Shown here: piece after piece, positions 7,888 to 17,644 of the stretch
Position numbering within the stretch: the stretch's first letter is position 1
Layout: each line of letters opens with the position of its first letter
DNA from: Flavobacterium sp. LC2016-23
GTDB taxonomy: Bacteria > Bacteroidota > Bacteroidia > Flavobacteriales > Flavobacteriaceae
Direction: 5' to 3'
Length of the DNA stretch: 64,000 nt
Assembly: GCF_009674775.1 (NCBI RefSeq)
Contig: NZ_WKKE01000002.1
Location: 62,001-126,000, forward strand
Notes under the pieces: model-generated
Databases searched by the model: none
Seen by the model: the letters and a program-made list of their open reading frames with translations, nothing else
What the model was told of the DNA's origin: nothing
Made by a program: the position numbers and the translations under genes

Positions 7888-9759
7888 ATGAGAAAAAAAG
7901 CACATCAATTACTACTGTTTGGTTTTCTGTTTTTAATGCAATACGGCTTTTCGCAGGAGCTTTATATGCCCAGAAATATCAAAGAAGCTTATGCAAAAGG
8001 CACTCGTTCAGCAGACGGGAAGCCCGGAAAAAAATACTGGCAGAATCATGGTAAGTATACTATGGATCTGACGGTAGATGCAGGGACAAAAGTAGTCAGC
8101 GGAACTGAAACTATCGTCTATGAAAACAATAGTCCTGATAGTTTGAGAAATTTACCGATCCGTTTTGTAAACAATCTTCATAAGCCATCTTCACCACGCG
8201 GCGGATCTGTCAGTGATGATTTTTTAAGTGACGGACTAACCATCACTTTATTGAAAGTAGAAGGCGAAGTTTATAAGGAAGACGCCAGAAGCTGGGGTAC
8301 GATAGGGAATGTAAAACTTAAAAAAGCGATTCCTCCACATTCGAAAATTACCATCAATATCGACTGGAATTATCCATTATCTAAAGAAAGCGGAAGAGAA
8401 GGACAAATTGATAATACTACTTTCTTTGTAGCGTACAGTTATCCGAGAGTAACCGTTTTTGATGATTATAATGGGTGGGACAGATTGCCACATACGGACC
8501 GTCAGGAGTTTTATAATGATTTTAATGACTATACGTATTCGGTTAAGGCACCTAAAAATTATGTGGTTTACGGTACCGGAGATTTATTGAATCCGGATGA
8601 AGTTTTGAATCCTGAATTTGCAGCACGTTTGAAAAAGTCATATACAACGGATGAAGTGCTTCATATTGCTAACGAGCAGGAAATGAAAAGTGGTGCTGTA
8701 ACCAAACAAAACGACTGGAATACCTGGAAGTTTGAAGCGAAAAACATCTCAGACGTATGTTTCGGATTAAGTGATCATTACTTATGGGATGCCAGCAGCG
8801 TTTTAGTAGATAAAAAAACAAATCGACGCGCGAGTGTTCAGGCAGCTTATGATGTAAAAGGAACTGATTTTGTAGCTTCAGTAAAAAACAACCAATACGC
8901 CTTAGACTGGTTTTCGAACAACTGGCCGGGAGTTCCGTATCCTTTTTCAAAAATGACCGCTTTCCAGGGATTTGCCGACATGGAATATCCAATGATGTGT
9001 AATGATTCGCAAATGGGGGATCCTGTTTTTGCACAACTGGTACAGGATCATGAAGTAGCACATACTTATTTTCCTTTTTACATGGGAATCAACGAAACCC
9101 GTTACGCTTTTATGGATGAAGGCTGGGCTACCACCTTCGAATATCTAATCGGAATTGCCGAACACGGAAAAGAAGCTGCCGATAAATTTTACAAACAATT
9201 CAGGGTTGAGCAATACATCAAAGATCCTTCAACAGAAGAAGATCAGCCGATTATCTCTATGTCTACGCAGGTTTCAGGACCGGGTTACGGAAATAATTCA
9301 TACGGTAAAGCCTCTCTTTCTTATATCGCTTTAAAAGACCTGTTGGGTGATGATTTGTTCAAAAAATCATTGCACGCCTACATGGACAACTGGAATGGAA
9401 AACACCCGATTCCGTGGGATTATTTTAATTCGATGAATGCTGCTTCAGGGAAGAACCTGAACTGGTTTTTCAACAATTGGTTTTTCACGAATAATTATAT
9501 CGATCTTTCCGTTAAAAGTGCAGATGCCAAAACTGTTTCGATAGAAAATGAGGGTGGCTTTGCGATTCCGTTTGAGGTGAATATTGTATATGCAGACGAT
9601 ACCAAAGAATCGCTGCATCAGACTCCTGCTATTTGGGAAAAGAACCAAAAACTGGCGACAATTACTTTAAAAAGTAAAAAGCAAATTAAAGAAATCACGG
9701 TTGACAATGGCATTTTTCTGGATGCTACACCCGCTAATAATACCTGGAAAAGCAAATAA
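7888..9759 (+). CDS. M1-family zinc metallopeptidase (aminopeptidase), secreted
   Basis: This 623-residue protein has a signal peptide (residues 1-23, hydrophobic core LLLFGFLFLMQYGF). The zinc site HExxH-X18-E is complete: His388, Glu389 and His392 in HEVAH, and Glu411 in DEGW. The substrate-binding exopeptidase motif, GAMEN in many M1 enzymes, reads DMEYP (364-368), a form common in Bacteroidota M1 peptidases. The N-terminal beta-sandwich is followed by the catalytic thermolysin-like domain (about 300-530). No C-terminal type IX secretion signal is apparent, so a periplasmic location is likely. It would remove N-terminal residues from peptides. It stands alone, with a clear terminator downstream. 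Confidence 0.92.
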   Translation: MRKKAHQLLLFGFLFLMQYGFSQELYMPRNIKEAYAKGTRSADGKPGKKYWQNHGKYTMDLTVDAGTKVVSGTETIVYENNSPDSLRNLPIRFVNNLHKPSSPRGGSVSDDFLSDGLTITLLKVEGEVYKEDARSWGTIGNVKLKKAIPPHSKITINIDWNYPLSKESGREGQIDNTTFFVAYSYPRVTVFDDYNGWDRLPHTDRQEFYNDFNDYTYSVKAPKNYVVYGTGDLLNPDEVLNPEFAARLKKSYTTDEVLHIANEQEMKSGAVTKQNDWNTWKFEAKNISDVCFGLSDHYLWDASSVLVDKKTNRRASVQAAYDVKGTDFVASVKNNQYALDWFSNNWPGVPYPFSKMTAFQGFADMEYPMMCNDSQMGDPVFAQLVQDHEVAHTYFPFYMGINETRYAFMDEGWATTFEYLIGIAEHGKEAADKFYKQFRVEQYIKDPSTEEDQPIISMSTQVSGPGYGNNSYGKASLSYIALKDLLGDDLFKKSLHAYMDNWNGKHPIPWDYFNSMNAASGKNLNWFFNNWFFTNNYIDLSVKSADAKTVSIENEGGFAIPFEVNIVYADDTKESLHQTPAIWEKNQKLATITLKSKKQIKEITVDNGIFLDATPANNTWKSK

Positions 9760-9767
9760 TTAAATTT

Positions 9768-9800
9768 AAAAAGTCCCTTTAGTTAAGGGACTTTTTTTTA
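9768..9800 (+). terminator. Terminator after the M1 peptidase gene
   Basis: AAGTCCCTT (9771-9779) pairs with AAGGGACTT (9785-9793), with A residues before and T residues after. Confidence 0.85.
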
Positions 9801-9852
9801 AATTAGACCTGCCTTTAAAAATAATTATTTTTAAAACTAAAACTAATTTAAA

Positions 9853-10245
9853 ATGTCTGGAGAAAAAGAGCTGCAAAAATTGCTTCAAAGTATGAAGCCG
9901 GAGCTAAATCAGGGTGAATTTGTTTTTTGTAAAATGGAAGAAGTTGGGACTGTAAATCTGGAAGAAATAGAAATGTTATTCCGCGAAAAAGAAGCTGTCA
10001 CCTTAATTTTAAAAAAGGAAACAGCCGATAAACTAAAGCTGGAATATTCCATTATTATGTCCTGGATAACCCTTACGGTTCATTCCTCACTGGAAGCAGT
10101 AGGTTTAACGGCGGCATTTTCAAAGGCACTTTCAGAAAAAGGGATTAGTTGTAATGTGGTGGCGGCATTTTATCACGACCACATTTTTATTGCTAAAAAA
10201 GATGCCGGTAAAGCCATGGAGGTTTTGAATACATTTTCAAATTAA
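9853..10245 (+). CDS. ACT-domain-containing protein (DUF2241-like)
   Basis: This 130-residue cytoplasmic protein resembles the small two-ACT-domain proteins grouped as DUF2241. The N-terminal half begins with KELQKLLQSMKPELNQGEFVFC, a recurring opening in that family. The C-terminal half (about 70-128) has the beta-alpha-beta pattern of an ACT domain, with SLEAVGLTAAFSKAL, then NVVAAFYHDHIFI. ACT domains usually bind amino acids and act as allosteric sensors, but the ligand and partner here are unknown. It is separated from the following acetyltransferase gene by one base, so the two are probably co-transcribed and translationally coupled. Confidence 0.8.
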   Translation: MSGEKELQKLLQSMKPELNQGEFVFCKMEEVGTVNLEEIEMLFREKEAVTLILKKETADKLKLEYSIIMSWITLTVHSSLEAVGLTAAFSKALSEKGISCNVVAAFYHDHIFIAKKDAGKAMEVLNTFSN

Positions 10246-10246
10246 T

Positions 10247-10651
10247 ATGGAAATCAGAGCAATTAAAGCGTCGCAAACCTGGACAATCAGACATGAAGTA
10301 ATGTGGCCCGATAAGCCTTTTGAGTTTGTGCAGCTGGCCGAGGATGATTCCGGATTGCATTTTGGGGTTTTTATCGGAGAAAAACTGGTTTCGATAGTTT
10401 CCTGTTTTATTGATGGTGATGAAATGCAATTTCGAAAATTAGCCACTTTGGAAGAATATCAGGGAAAAGGAATTGCTTCTGAATTATTGCGTTTTATTTT
10501 AAAACTGGCAAAAGAAAAAGAATTGAAAAAAGTCTGGTGCAATGCCAGAACAAATAAAAAATCATTTTATGAGAAATTTGGAATGTCAGATACACATAAA
10601 ATTTTTACAAAATCCGGAAAAAATTTTACTATAATGGAGATTTTATTGTAG
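10247..10651 (+). CDS. GNAT-family N-acetyltransferase
   Basis: This 134-residue protein has the GNAT fold. The acetyl-CoA pyrophosphate-binding motif A reads EYQGKGIASELLRF (about residues 68-81), preceded by the strand MQFRKLATL. Motif B follows at KKVWCNARTNKKSFYEKFGM, the common ending in which Tyr can act as general acid. The acceptor substrate cannot be predicted. The ATG at 10247 lies one base after the stop codon of the ACT-domain gene. After it the sequence to 10902 holds no further gene that I can support. Confidence 0.9.
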   Translation: MEIRAIKASQTWTIRHEVMWPDKPFEFVQLAEDDSGLHFGVFIGEKLVSIVSCFIDGDEMQFRKLATLEEYQGKGIASELLRFILKLAKEKELKKVWCNARTNKKSFYEKFGMSDTHKIFTKSGKNFTIMEILL

Positions 10652-10902
10652 AACAGGTACTCAAAAAACACTATGCCTGAATTTTTAAATATTCTGTTTT
10701 TAAACCCCTGATTAATAACCTGATGTTTATTTTTGCAGTTTGTTTTTTATCGAATTCACAATGTCTTAAGCCTTGTCTTTTCAGGCAATAACGACTAAAA
10801 TTAACAGAATGAAAAAATGAAAACGTTTTCGTTTCTTTCAACTTGTTAAGACTTTCTTATTTTATTTTTTTTATTCCAATCTTTTATTACTTTCGCACTC
10901 AA

Positions 10903-11283
10903 ATGAGAAAGTTAGTAGTATTTTTAGTATTCATGAATTTCCTTCTGCTGGGCGGAGGGCAATATCTTAATGCTGAAACTCACCAGGGCCCTCATCACAA
11001 TCTTGAGAAAAGACATCGCGTTAAATTTACCAATCAGGATCAGGGTAATTCAGTAATTGAAGATGCCGATGTAGATCTTGATGAAGAATGTCTGGGTAAC
11101 GATACTCTTAAAGACGGACTTTTAAATAAATATTTTACAGCCAATTACAGCTTAGTAGCTAAACTCTATTTGACATTCTCTCGTCAGATGGCTGTAAATT
11201 CCTATAATCGTTTTGAATTCTTATCGCCATCTTGTGGCGAGTCAAATCCTATCTATATTACTCAGAGAGTTTTAAGAATCTGA
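10903..11283 (+). CDS. Small secreted protein of unknown function heading the efflux operon
   Basis: I do not recognise this 126-residue protein. The chosen start at 10903 gives a clean signal peptide (MRKLVVFLVFMNFLLLGGG, cleavage near residue 24). An in-frame start 60 bases upstream would add a second hydrophobic stretch and is less likely. The mature part is polar, has His-rich THQGPHH early on and an acidic EDADVDLDEE segment, and ends in a region with a single pair-forming cysteine candidate (SPSCGES). A near-match to the -7 consensus (TACTTTCG, 10888-10895) lies just before the start. It sits 173 bases upstream of the RND adaptor gene on the same strand, so it may be part of, or a sensor for, that efflux system. 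Function unknown. Confidence 0.65.
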   Translation: MRKLVVFLVFMNFLLLGGGQYLNAETHQGPHHNLEKRHRVKFTNQDQGNSVIEDADVDLDEECLGNDTLKDGLLNKYFTANYSLVAKLYLTFSRQMAVNSYNRFEFLSPSCGESNPIYITQRVLRI

Positions 11284-11456
11284 TTCCTTTTTATACATCG
11301 GTTACCAATAAGCGTGATCATGCATAAGTGCGGACAGTATTTTTAAAATACTTTTTCATTCTAACGTTTCACGTTTTATTCTGGCGACTGATTATTTTCA
11401 GACCGGGAAAGTTTCTATTCCCATTATTCAATCGCTTAATTTCCATTTATTATACC

Positions 11457-12539
11457 ATGAAAAGAATTGTCGTGTTAACGGGCTTATATGCCTTGTTGTG
11501 CCTTACCAGTTGTACATCAAAAAAAGAAGAAAAAGAAGAAGCTGAAAAATTTACAGTAACCAATCCTGTAAAAATTGATACTTCGTTTACCAAACAATAT
11601 GTTTCGCAGATCAAATCTGTCCGAAATATTGAAATCCGTGCTCAGGAAAAAGGATTCCTGCAAAATATTTATGTTGATGAAGGCCAGTTTGTAAAAGCGG
11701 GTCAGCTTTTGTTCCGAATTATGCCAAACATGTATCAGGCGGAATTACTAAAAGCGCAGGCAGAACAAAAATCAGTAGAAATTGAACTGCAAAATGCTAA
11801 ATTACTGGCAGATAAAAATATCGTTTCCAAAAACGAATTGAGTGTGGCTCAGGCCAAATTACAATCCGCAAAAGCTGAGGTGGCATTAGCAAAACTTCAT
11901 TTATCATTTACGGAAATCAGAGCTCCGTTTGACGGAACTATCGACAGAATTCCGTTAAAATTAGGGAGTCTTATCGACGAAGGGGAATTATTGACAAGCC
12001 TTTCTGACAACAGTCAGATGTTTGCTTATTTCAATGTTTCGGAACCGGAATACCTGCAATATCAAACTGATATAAAAGACCGTGCAGAAACCAAAGTAGG
12101 TTTGGTTCTGGCTAACGGAGATACCTTTAAATACAAAGGTAATGTTGAGGTAATCGAAAGTGAATTTAACAACGAAACCGGAAACATTGCGTTCAGAGCA
12201 AGATTCCCAAATACCGGTAAATTACTTAGAAATGGTGAAACAGGGCAGGTTCAGATGCTTGTACCGTTGAGAAATGCGATCGTAATTCCACAAAAAGCTA
12301 CTTATGAGATTCAGGACAAAAAATATGTTTTTGTGGTGGATAAAAGCAATAAAGTAAGTTCAAAAGAAATTACGATTACAGGTGAAATCCCGGATTTATA
12401 TGTGGTAAGCAGCGGACTTACTGAAAATGATAAAATTTTACTGGAAGGCGTTCAGAAAGTAAGAGACAACGATAAAATTAAATATGAGTTCCAATCTCCT
12501 AAAGAGGTACTGAATCATTTGCGCTTAAAAGCTGAATAG
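11457..12539 (+). CDS. RND efflux periplasmic adaptor (membrane fusion protein)
   Basis: This 360-residue lipoprotein links the inner-membrane RND pump to the outer-membrane channel. The chosen start at 11457 gives a lipoprotein signal ending in LTSC (Cys18). A GTG 129 bases upstream is possible but would prepend a non-signal sequence. The order is typical: a lipoyl-like half (residues about 52-75), an alpha-hairpin rich in Ala/Lys/Gln (about 85-135, QAELLKAQAEQKSVEIEL then AQAKLQSAKAEV), the second lipoyl half (LSFTEIRAPFDGTIDRI), a beta-barrel and the membrane-proximal domain. It precedes the pump gene by 34 bases and the TolC-like gene follows, giving a complete tripartite operon. Substrates are unknown, but the closest family type is AcrA/MexA. 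Confidence 0.93.
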   Translation: MKRIVVLTGLYALLCLTSCTSKKEEKEEAEKFTVTNPVKIDTSFTKQYVSQIKSVRNIEIRAQEKGFLQNIYVDEGQFVKAGQLLFRIMPNMYQAELLKAQAEQKSVEIELQNAKLLADKNIVSKNELSVAQAKLQSAKAEVALAKLHLSFTEIRAPFDGTIDRIPLKLGSLIDEGELLTSLSDNSQMFAYFNVSEPEYLQYQTDIKDRAETKVGLVLANGDTFKYKGNVEVIESEFNNETGNIAFRARFPNTGKLLRNGETGQVQMLVPLRNAIVIPQKATYEIQDKKYVFVVDKSNKVSSKEITITGEIPDLYVVSSGLTENDKILLEGVQKVRDNDKIKYEFQSPKEVLNHLRLKAE

Positions 12540-12573
12540 GTTTAATTGGTTTAATCATTAAAAAAATATAAAA

Positions 12574-15500
12574 ATGTTTAATAAATTTATTCAAAGACCA
12601 GTACTGTCGATAGTAATATCGCTGATTATTGTCTTTTTAGGGGTATTGTCGGTATTGAATTTACCGATCACCCAATTCCCATCCATTTCGCCGCCAATGG
12701 TAAACGTTACGGCAGATTACCCTGGATCTAATGGTGAATTGATGATCAAATCGGTTGTTATTCCGTTGGAAAGAGCTTTAAATGGAGTTCCCGGAATGAA
12801 ATACATGACTTCTGATGCCGGAAATGACGGTGAAGCGAGTATTCAGGTCGTATTTAATCTGGGTACTGACCCTAATCAGGCTGCGATTAACGTTCAGAAC
12901 CGTGTAGCTTCGGTTACAAACAAACTACCTCCGTTGGTTGTTAGAGAAGGTGTAAAGATTACACGTGAGGTTCCGAGTATGTTGATGTATGTGAATCTTT
13001 ACAGTACAGATCCAAATACCGACATGAAGTTCTTGTACAACTATGCAGATATCAATGTATTATCCGAGTTGAAGAGGGTAAATGGTATCGGATCCGGAGA
13101 TATTTTGGGAACACGTGAATATGCGATGCGTATCTGGCTGAAACCTGACCGTATGTTAGCTTATAAAATATCTGCCGATGAGGTAATGGAAGCATTATCA
13201 AGCCAGAGTTTAGAAGCTTCACCTGGTAAAACAGGAGAAAGTTCCGGTAAAAGATCTCAGGCATTCGAATATGTACTGAAATATTCCGGACGTTTTACAA
13301 CCAAAGAACAATATGAGAATATTGTAGTGCGATCCAATAGTAACGGAGAACTTCTACGTCTGAAAGATGTGGCCAAAGTTGAATTTGGAAGTTCGATGTA
13401 TGATATTTATTCGAATTTGAATGGTAAGCCATCTGCGGCTATTGTATTGAAACAATCTTTTGGAAGTAATGCCAATCAGGTTATTGAGGATGTTAAAGCA
13501 AAACTGGAGAAAATCAAGCAAAAATTCCCAAAAGGAATGGATTATGAAATCTCTTATGACGTTTCTAAATTCTTAGATGCTTCTATTGAAAAAGTAATTC
13601 ACACTTTGGTTGAAGCTTTTATTCTGGTAGGATTGGTAGTATTCCTTTTCTTAGGAGACTGGCGTTCAACGATTATTCCGGCGATTGCGGTACCGGTTTC
13701 CCTGATCGGAACTTTTATCTTCATGACCTTCTTTGATATTTCATTGAACTTAATTACTTTATTTGCCCTGGTTTTGGCTATTGGAGTCGTGGTCGATGAT
13801 GCGATTGTAGTTATTGAAGCCGTTCACGCCAAGATGGAAGAAGAACATCTGTCGGCACTTAAGGCAACTAAAAAAGCGATGCACGAGATTGCAGGAGCTA
13901 TTATTGCGATTACGTTCCTGATGGCTGCGGTATTTATCCCGGTGGCCTTTATGTCCGGACCTGTGGGAGTATTTTACAGACAGTTTTCGATTACAATGGC
14001 AACAGCGATTATACTTTCCGGTATTGTGGCTTTGACGCTGACACCGGCACTTTGTGCAATGATGTTGAAAAACACTCATGGTAAACCTAAAAAGAAAACA
14101 CCTGTTAACAGATTTATAGACGGATTTAATAACAAGTTCAACCTGGCACAAGGGAAATACCAAAACGTATTAGCTACAATTGTAAACAGAAGAGCCGTTA
14201 CCATTATTGCGCTTTTAGGTTTTTGCGCGGGAACATGGTTAATCAGCAGCACCGTTCCTTCCGGATTTATTCCGAATGAGGATCAGGGGATGTTTTATGC
14301 TATTATCCAGACACCTCCGGGTTCATCATTAGAAAGAACGAATAATATTGCCGAGAAATTACAAAAAATTGCCGAAACGGTAGAAGGAGTAAAATCGGTT
14401 TCTTCTCTGGCAGGTTATGAAATTTTGACGGAAGGTACCGGATCGAATGCGGGAACCTGTCTGATCAATCTTAAAGACTGGAACGACAGAAAACAATCTG
14501 TACAGGAAATTATGACGGAACTGGAAGAAAAATCGAAAGATATTCCGGGTGCCAATATCGAATTTTTCCAGCCGCCTGCAGTACCGGGATATGGAGCAGC
14601 AGGAGGATTTGAACTTCGTTTGCTGGATAAAACGGGTTCTGGTGATTACAGAAAAATGGAAACCATCAATAATGAGTTTGTAAGAGAACTGAACAAACGC
14701 AAAGAACTATCGAATGTCTTTAGTTTCTTTAGTGCCAGTTTTCCACAATACATGATGAAAGTTGACAATGATCTGGCACAGCAAAAAGGAATTTCGATTG
14801 AAAATGCGATGAATACCTTGTCCACTCTTGTGGGAAGTAACTACGAAATCAGTTTCATCAAGTACGGAATTAATTATAAAGTAATCGTTCAGGCAGCTCC
14901 GGAATATCGTGCGCAGCCAGATGATATTTTAAAACTTTACGTGAAAAACAATCGTGATGAAATGGTGCCTTTTTCTGCCTTTATGAAATTAGAAAAAGTA
15001 TACGGTCTTTCAGAGATTACAAGACATAATATGTATACTTCTACTGAAATTAGTGGTGGTGCCGCTCCGGGATATAGCAGTGGTACAGCGATTAAAGTAA
15101 TTCAGGAAGTAGCTGCCGAAAAATTACCAAGGGGTTATGATATTGACTGGGCAGGTATTTCTGCCGATGAGGTAGCACAGGGAAATCAGGCCATTTGGGT
15201 ATTCTTAATCTGTTTGGGATTTGTTTACCTGGTTTTAGCAGCACAGTACGAAAGTTTTATTCTGCCATTATCGGTGATCCTTTCTTTACCAGCAGGTATT
15301 TTTGGAGCTTTCCTTTTATTAAAATTAACGGGATTAGAGAATAATATTTATGCTCAGGTGGCGATGGTAATGCTTATTGGTCTTTTGGGTAAAAATGCCG
15401 TATTGATTGTGGAATTTGCCATACAAAGGCATGCTGCAGGAAAAACGGTTTTAGAAGCAGCCATGGAAGGTGCCAAAGCAAGGTTCCGTCCTATTTTGAT

Positions 15501-15741
15501 GACTTCATTTGCTTTTATAGCCGGATTACTGCCACTTGCTTTTGCTTCCGGACCGGGTAAAATAGGGAACAGAACTATTGGTACAGCGGCTGCCGGCGGT
15601 ATGCTTGTAGGAACCATTTGCGGAGTATTTGTTATTCCTGGATTGTATTACATTTTTGCAAAAATATCAGAGAAGCACAAACTGGTAAAAAATGAAGAAG
15701 AGAATCCATTAACAGAAGAAATTGATGATAATCATGTATAA
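12574..15741 (+). CDS. RND multidrug efflux pump, inner-membrane permease (HAE1/AcrB-like)
   Basis: This 1055-residue protein matches AcrB-type pumps in length and layout: twelve membrane helices, with large periplasmic loops after helices 1 and 7. The N-terminus (FIQRPVLSIVISLIIVFLG) is the usual first helix. The proton-relay pair Asp408-Asp409 is present in GVVVDDAIVVIEA. The porter-domain phrase VVIPLERALNGVPGM and the second-half LPAGIFGAFL segment are typical. It would export hydrophobic or amphiphilic compounds using the proton gradient, forming a trimer docked to the adaptor encoded just upstream and the channel encoded downstream. The downstream gene begins inside its last codons. No regulator is adjacent. 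Confidence 0.96.
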   Translation: MFNKFIQRPVLSIVISLIIVFLGVLSVLNLPITQFPSISPPMVNVTADYPGSNGELMIKSVVIPLERALNGVPGMKYMTSDAGNDGEASIQVVFNLGTDPNQAAINVQNRVASVTNKLPPLVVREGVKITREVPSMLMYVNLYSTDPNTDMKFLYNYADINVLSELKRVNGIGSGDILGTREYAMRIWLKPDRMLAYKISADEVMEALSSQSLEASPGKTGESSGKRSQAFEYVLKYSGRFTTKEQYENIVVRSNSNGELLRLKDVAKVEFGSSMYDIYSNLNGKPSAAIVLKQSFGSNANQVIEDVKAKLEKIKQKFPKGMDYEISYDVSKFLDASIEKVIHTLVEAFILVGLVVFLFLGDWRSTIIPAIAVPVSLIGTFIFMTFFDISLNLITLFALVLAIGVVVDDAIVVIEAVHAKMEEEHLSALKATKKAMHEIAGAIIAITFLMAAVFIPVAFMSGPVGVFYRQFSITMATAIILSGIVALTLTPALCAMMLKNTHGKPKKKTPVNRFIDGFNNKFNLAQGKYQNVLATIVNRRAVTIIALLGFCAGTWLISSTVPSGFIPNEDQGMFYAIIQTPPGSSLERTNNIAEKLQKIAETVEGVKSVSSLAGYEILTEGTGSNAGTCLINLKDWNDRKQSVQEIMTELEEKSKDIPGANIEFFQPPAVPGYGAAGGFELRLLDKTGSGDYRKMETINNEFVRELNKRKELSNVFSFFSASFPQYMMKVDNDLAQQKGISIENAMNTLSTLVGSNYEISFIKYGINYKVIVQAAPEYRAQPDDILKLYVKNNRDEMVPFSAFMKLEKVYGLSEITRHNMYTSTEISGGAAPGYSSGTAIKVIQEVAAEKLPRGYDIDWAGISADEVAQGNQAIWVFLICLGFVYLVLAAQYESFILPLSVILSLPAGIFGAFLLLKLTGLENNIYAQVAMVMLIGLLGKNAVLIVEFAIQRHAAGKTVLEAAMEGAKARFRPILMTSFAFIAGLLPLAFASGPGKIGNRTIGTAAAGGMLVGTICGVFVIPGLYYIFAKISEKHKLVKNEEENPLTEEIDDNHV

Positions 15742-17167
15742 ATTCAAGTTACAATATAGTATTGCGTTAGGTCTTTGTCTTGCAGCGGTAAGCTGCAAGG
15801 CTCCGCAGGCCACAACCGAAACTTCAAATAAAGCAGTTGTTCCTGAAGCTTACACCAGCAGCAAGGATACAACAAATACGGCTACTATTCCGTGGCGCGA
15901 TTTCTTTAAAGATCAAAATCTGGTCAATCTGATCGATACGGCCCTGAAAAATAATCAGGAATTACTGATCACTTTGCAGGAAATTGAAATCGCAAAGAAT
16001 GACGTTCGTATCAAAAAAGGGGCTTATTTGCCAACTGTTGGTATCAGAGCGGGTGCAGGAGTAGAGAAAGTAGGTCGATATACCAGCCAGGGGGCAGGTG
16101 ATGCGACTACAGAAATTAAACCCGGTAAAGAAACACCGGATCCGCTTGGGGATTTTGTGGTAGCAGCTTATGCCAACTGGGAAGTAGATATCTGGAAAAA
16201 ACTGCGCAATTCCAAGAAGGCAGCAGTAAGTAGATATTTATCAACCGTAGAAGGGAAAAACTTTGTAGTGACCAATCTGATCGCTGAAATCGCTAATTCG
16301 TATTACGAATTATTAGCGCTGGACAGTCAGTTAGACATTGTAAAACAAAATATAGAATTGCAATCGAATGCTTTAGAAATCGTAAAAATTCAGAAACAGG
16401 CAGCCAGAGCAACAGAATTGGGTGTTCAGAAATTCCAGGCTGAGGTTATGAATTCTAAAAGCAAAGAATTTGAAATTCTTCAGCAAATAAAAGAAGCGGA
16501 AAACAGAATTAACTTTTTGGTGGGTCAATATCCACAGGAAATTAAGCGAGATAGAAACAACTTTTTAAGTTTGTTGCCATCAACTGTTAATTCTGGGATC
16601 CCTTCTCAATTATTACAGAACCGTCCTGATATTAAACAGGCAGAAATGGAGCTTACCGCTGCAAAACTGGATGTGAAAGTGGCCCGTGCCGAATTTTATC
16701 CTTCATTGGATATTTCAGCTGCAGTAGGCGTAAATGCTTTTAATCCTTCGTACCTGTTGACGTTTCCGGAATCGCTTTTGTATTCCCTGGCAGGTGATCT
16801 GGCTGCACCGCTGATTAACAGAAATGCAATCAAAGCGGAATTCAGTAATGCCAATGCAAGACAGCTTCAGGCGTTGTACAATTACGATCGTGTTGTTTTA
16901 AATGCGTATCTGGAAGTTTCAAACGAACTTTCCAAAATTAGTAATTTAGAAAAAAGCTACGATTTAAAATCACAGCAAGTAGCGGCTTTAAACACATCAA
17001 TCGATGTTTCTAACGACTTGTTTAAATCGGCAAGAGTAGATTATTTCGAAGTTTTGATGACACAGCGTGACGCTTTGGAATCTAAATTAGAACTGATAGA
17101 AACCAAAAAAGACCAATTAAATGCAGCAGTCAATGTTTACAAAGACTTAGGCGGTGGTTGGAAATAA
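15734..17167 (+). CDS. TolC/NodT-family outer-membrane efflux channel lipoprotein
   Basis: This protein of about 477 residues is the outer-membrane channel of the tripartite pump. The start at 15734 overlaps the pump gene by eight bases. A start 12 bases upstream is equally possible and only adds MMII. The signal ends in the lipobox AVSC. Two repeated outer-membrane-efflux-protein domains form the family's coiled coils, with NSYYELLALDSQLDIVKQNIEL in the first half and a matching segment near YLEVSNELSKI in the second. The FYPSLDISAAVG motif is typical of NodT-like proteins. A terminator follows closely, ending the operon. Confidence 0.94.
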   Translation: MYKFKLQYSIALGLCLAAVSCKAPQATTETSNKAVVPEAYTSSKDTTNTATIPWRDFFKDQNLVNLIDTALKNNQELLITLQEIEIAKNDVRIKKGAYLPTVGIRAGAGVEKVGRYTSQGAGDATTEIKPGKETPDPLGDFVVAAYANWEVDIWKKLRNSKKAAVSRYLSTVEGKNFVVTNLIAEIANSYYELLALDSQLDIVKQNIELQSNALEIVKIQKQAARATELGVQKFQAEVMNSKSKEFEILQQIKEAENRINFLVGQYPQEIKRDRNNFLSLLPSTVNSGIPSQLLQNRPDIKQAEMELTAAKLDVKVARAEFYPSLDISAAVGVNAFNPSYLLTFPESLLYSLAGDLAAPLINRNAIKAEFSNANARQLQALYNYDRVVLNAYLEVSNELSKISNLEKSYDLKSQQVAALNTSIDVSNDLFKSARVDYFEVLMTQRDALESKLELIETKKDQLNAAVNVYKDLGGGWK

Positions 17168-17190
17168 AAATTGTTATTAAGTTGTAGATT

Positions 17191-17230
17191 AAAACCTTTC
17201 GAGAGTTCGCTTTCGGAAGGTTTTTTATTT
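17191..17230 (+). terminator. Terminator of the efflux operon, with a TTCG tetraloop
   Basis: AAAACCTTTCGAGAG (17191-17205) pairs with CTTTCGGAAGGTTTT (17210-17224) around TTCG, followed by further T residues. UUCG is an unusually stable RNA loop. Confidence 0.85.
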
Positions 17231-17302
17231 TAAAAGAAAAAAAAATGCCTCCACAAATCCAGCGACGATGAGCGGTTTTGAAGAGATTTTTCAGATTATC
17301 GT

Positions 17303-17644
17303 TTAGGTAGATTTCTCCGAATTAAAAAGATATTTGGTCACCAGAGTAAAGAAAACCAATACGTTCAGGGTGGTAGAACCAATTAACGTTATGATGATTT
17401 CATCAGATAGATTTAGTTTACCAAGACCTTTCCACATCAGGATAAAAAAGATACAGATACACCAGATGCAGGTAAAAGAAAAAATGTATTCTGCATAGCG
17501 TTTTCTTTCCACCATGTTCTGATTGGAATTTTGAATATCGGAGCGGTGTTTTTCATAAGAAATAAACTCTGCAATAGATACCGAACTCGCAGGCGCATTA
17601 GCGACATCGCTTATAAGACCACCTAAATTAAAACCTCCTGCCAT
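17303..17644 (-). CDS. Small two-helix membrane protein, candidate toxin partner of the Panacea protein
   Basis: This 113-residue protein has a Gly/Ala/Ser-rich N-terminus, a charged stretch (about 30-52) and two predicted membrane helices (about 53-71, FSFTCIWCICIFFIL, and 83-107, IIITLIGSTTLNVLVFF). I do not recognise its family. Its ATG shares one base with the stop codon of the upstream Panacea-domain gene (TAATG), so translation is coupled. Panacea (DUF4065) proteins are known antitoxins that pair with many unrelated toxins, including small membrane proteins that disrupt membrane potential. By context this gene could be such a toxin. It could also be an accessory membrane protein. No experimental evidence can be read from the sequence. 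Confidence 0.72.
   Translation of the reverse strand: MAGGFNLGGLISDVANAPASSVSIAEFISYEKHRSDIQNSNQNMVERKRYAEYIFSFTCIWCICIFFILMWKGLGKLNLSDEIIITLIGSTTLNVLVFFTLVTKYLFNSEKST

Noticed and set aside
11328..11456. Upstream GTG extension of the RND adaptor
   Set aside because: The ATG at 11457 gives a proper lipoprotein signal; the extension would put a non-signal hydrophobic sequence in front of it.
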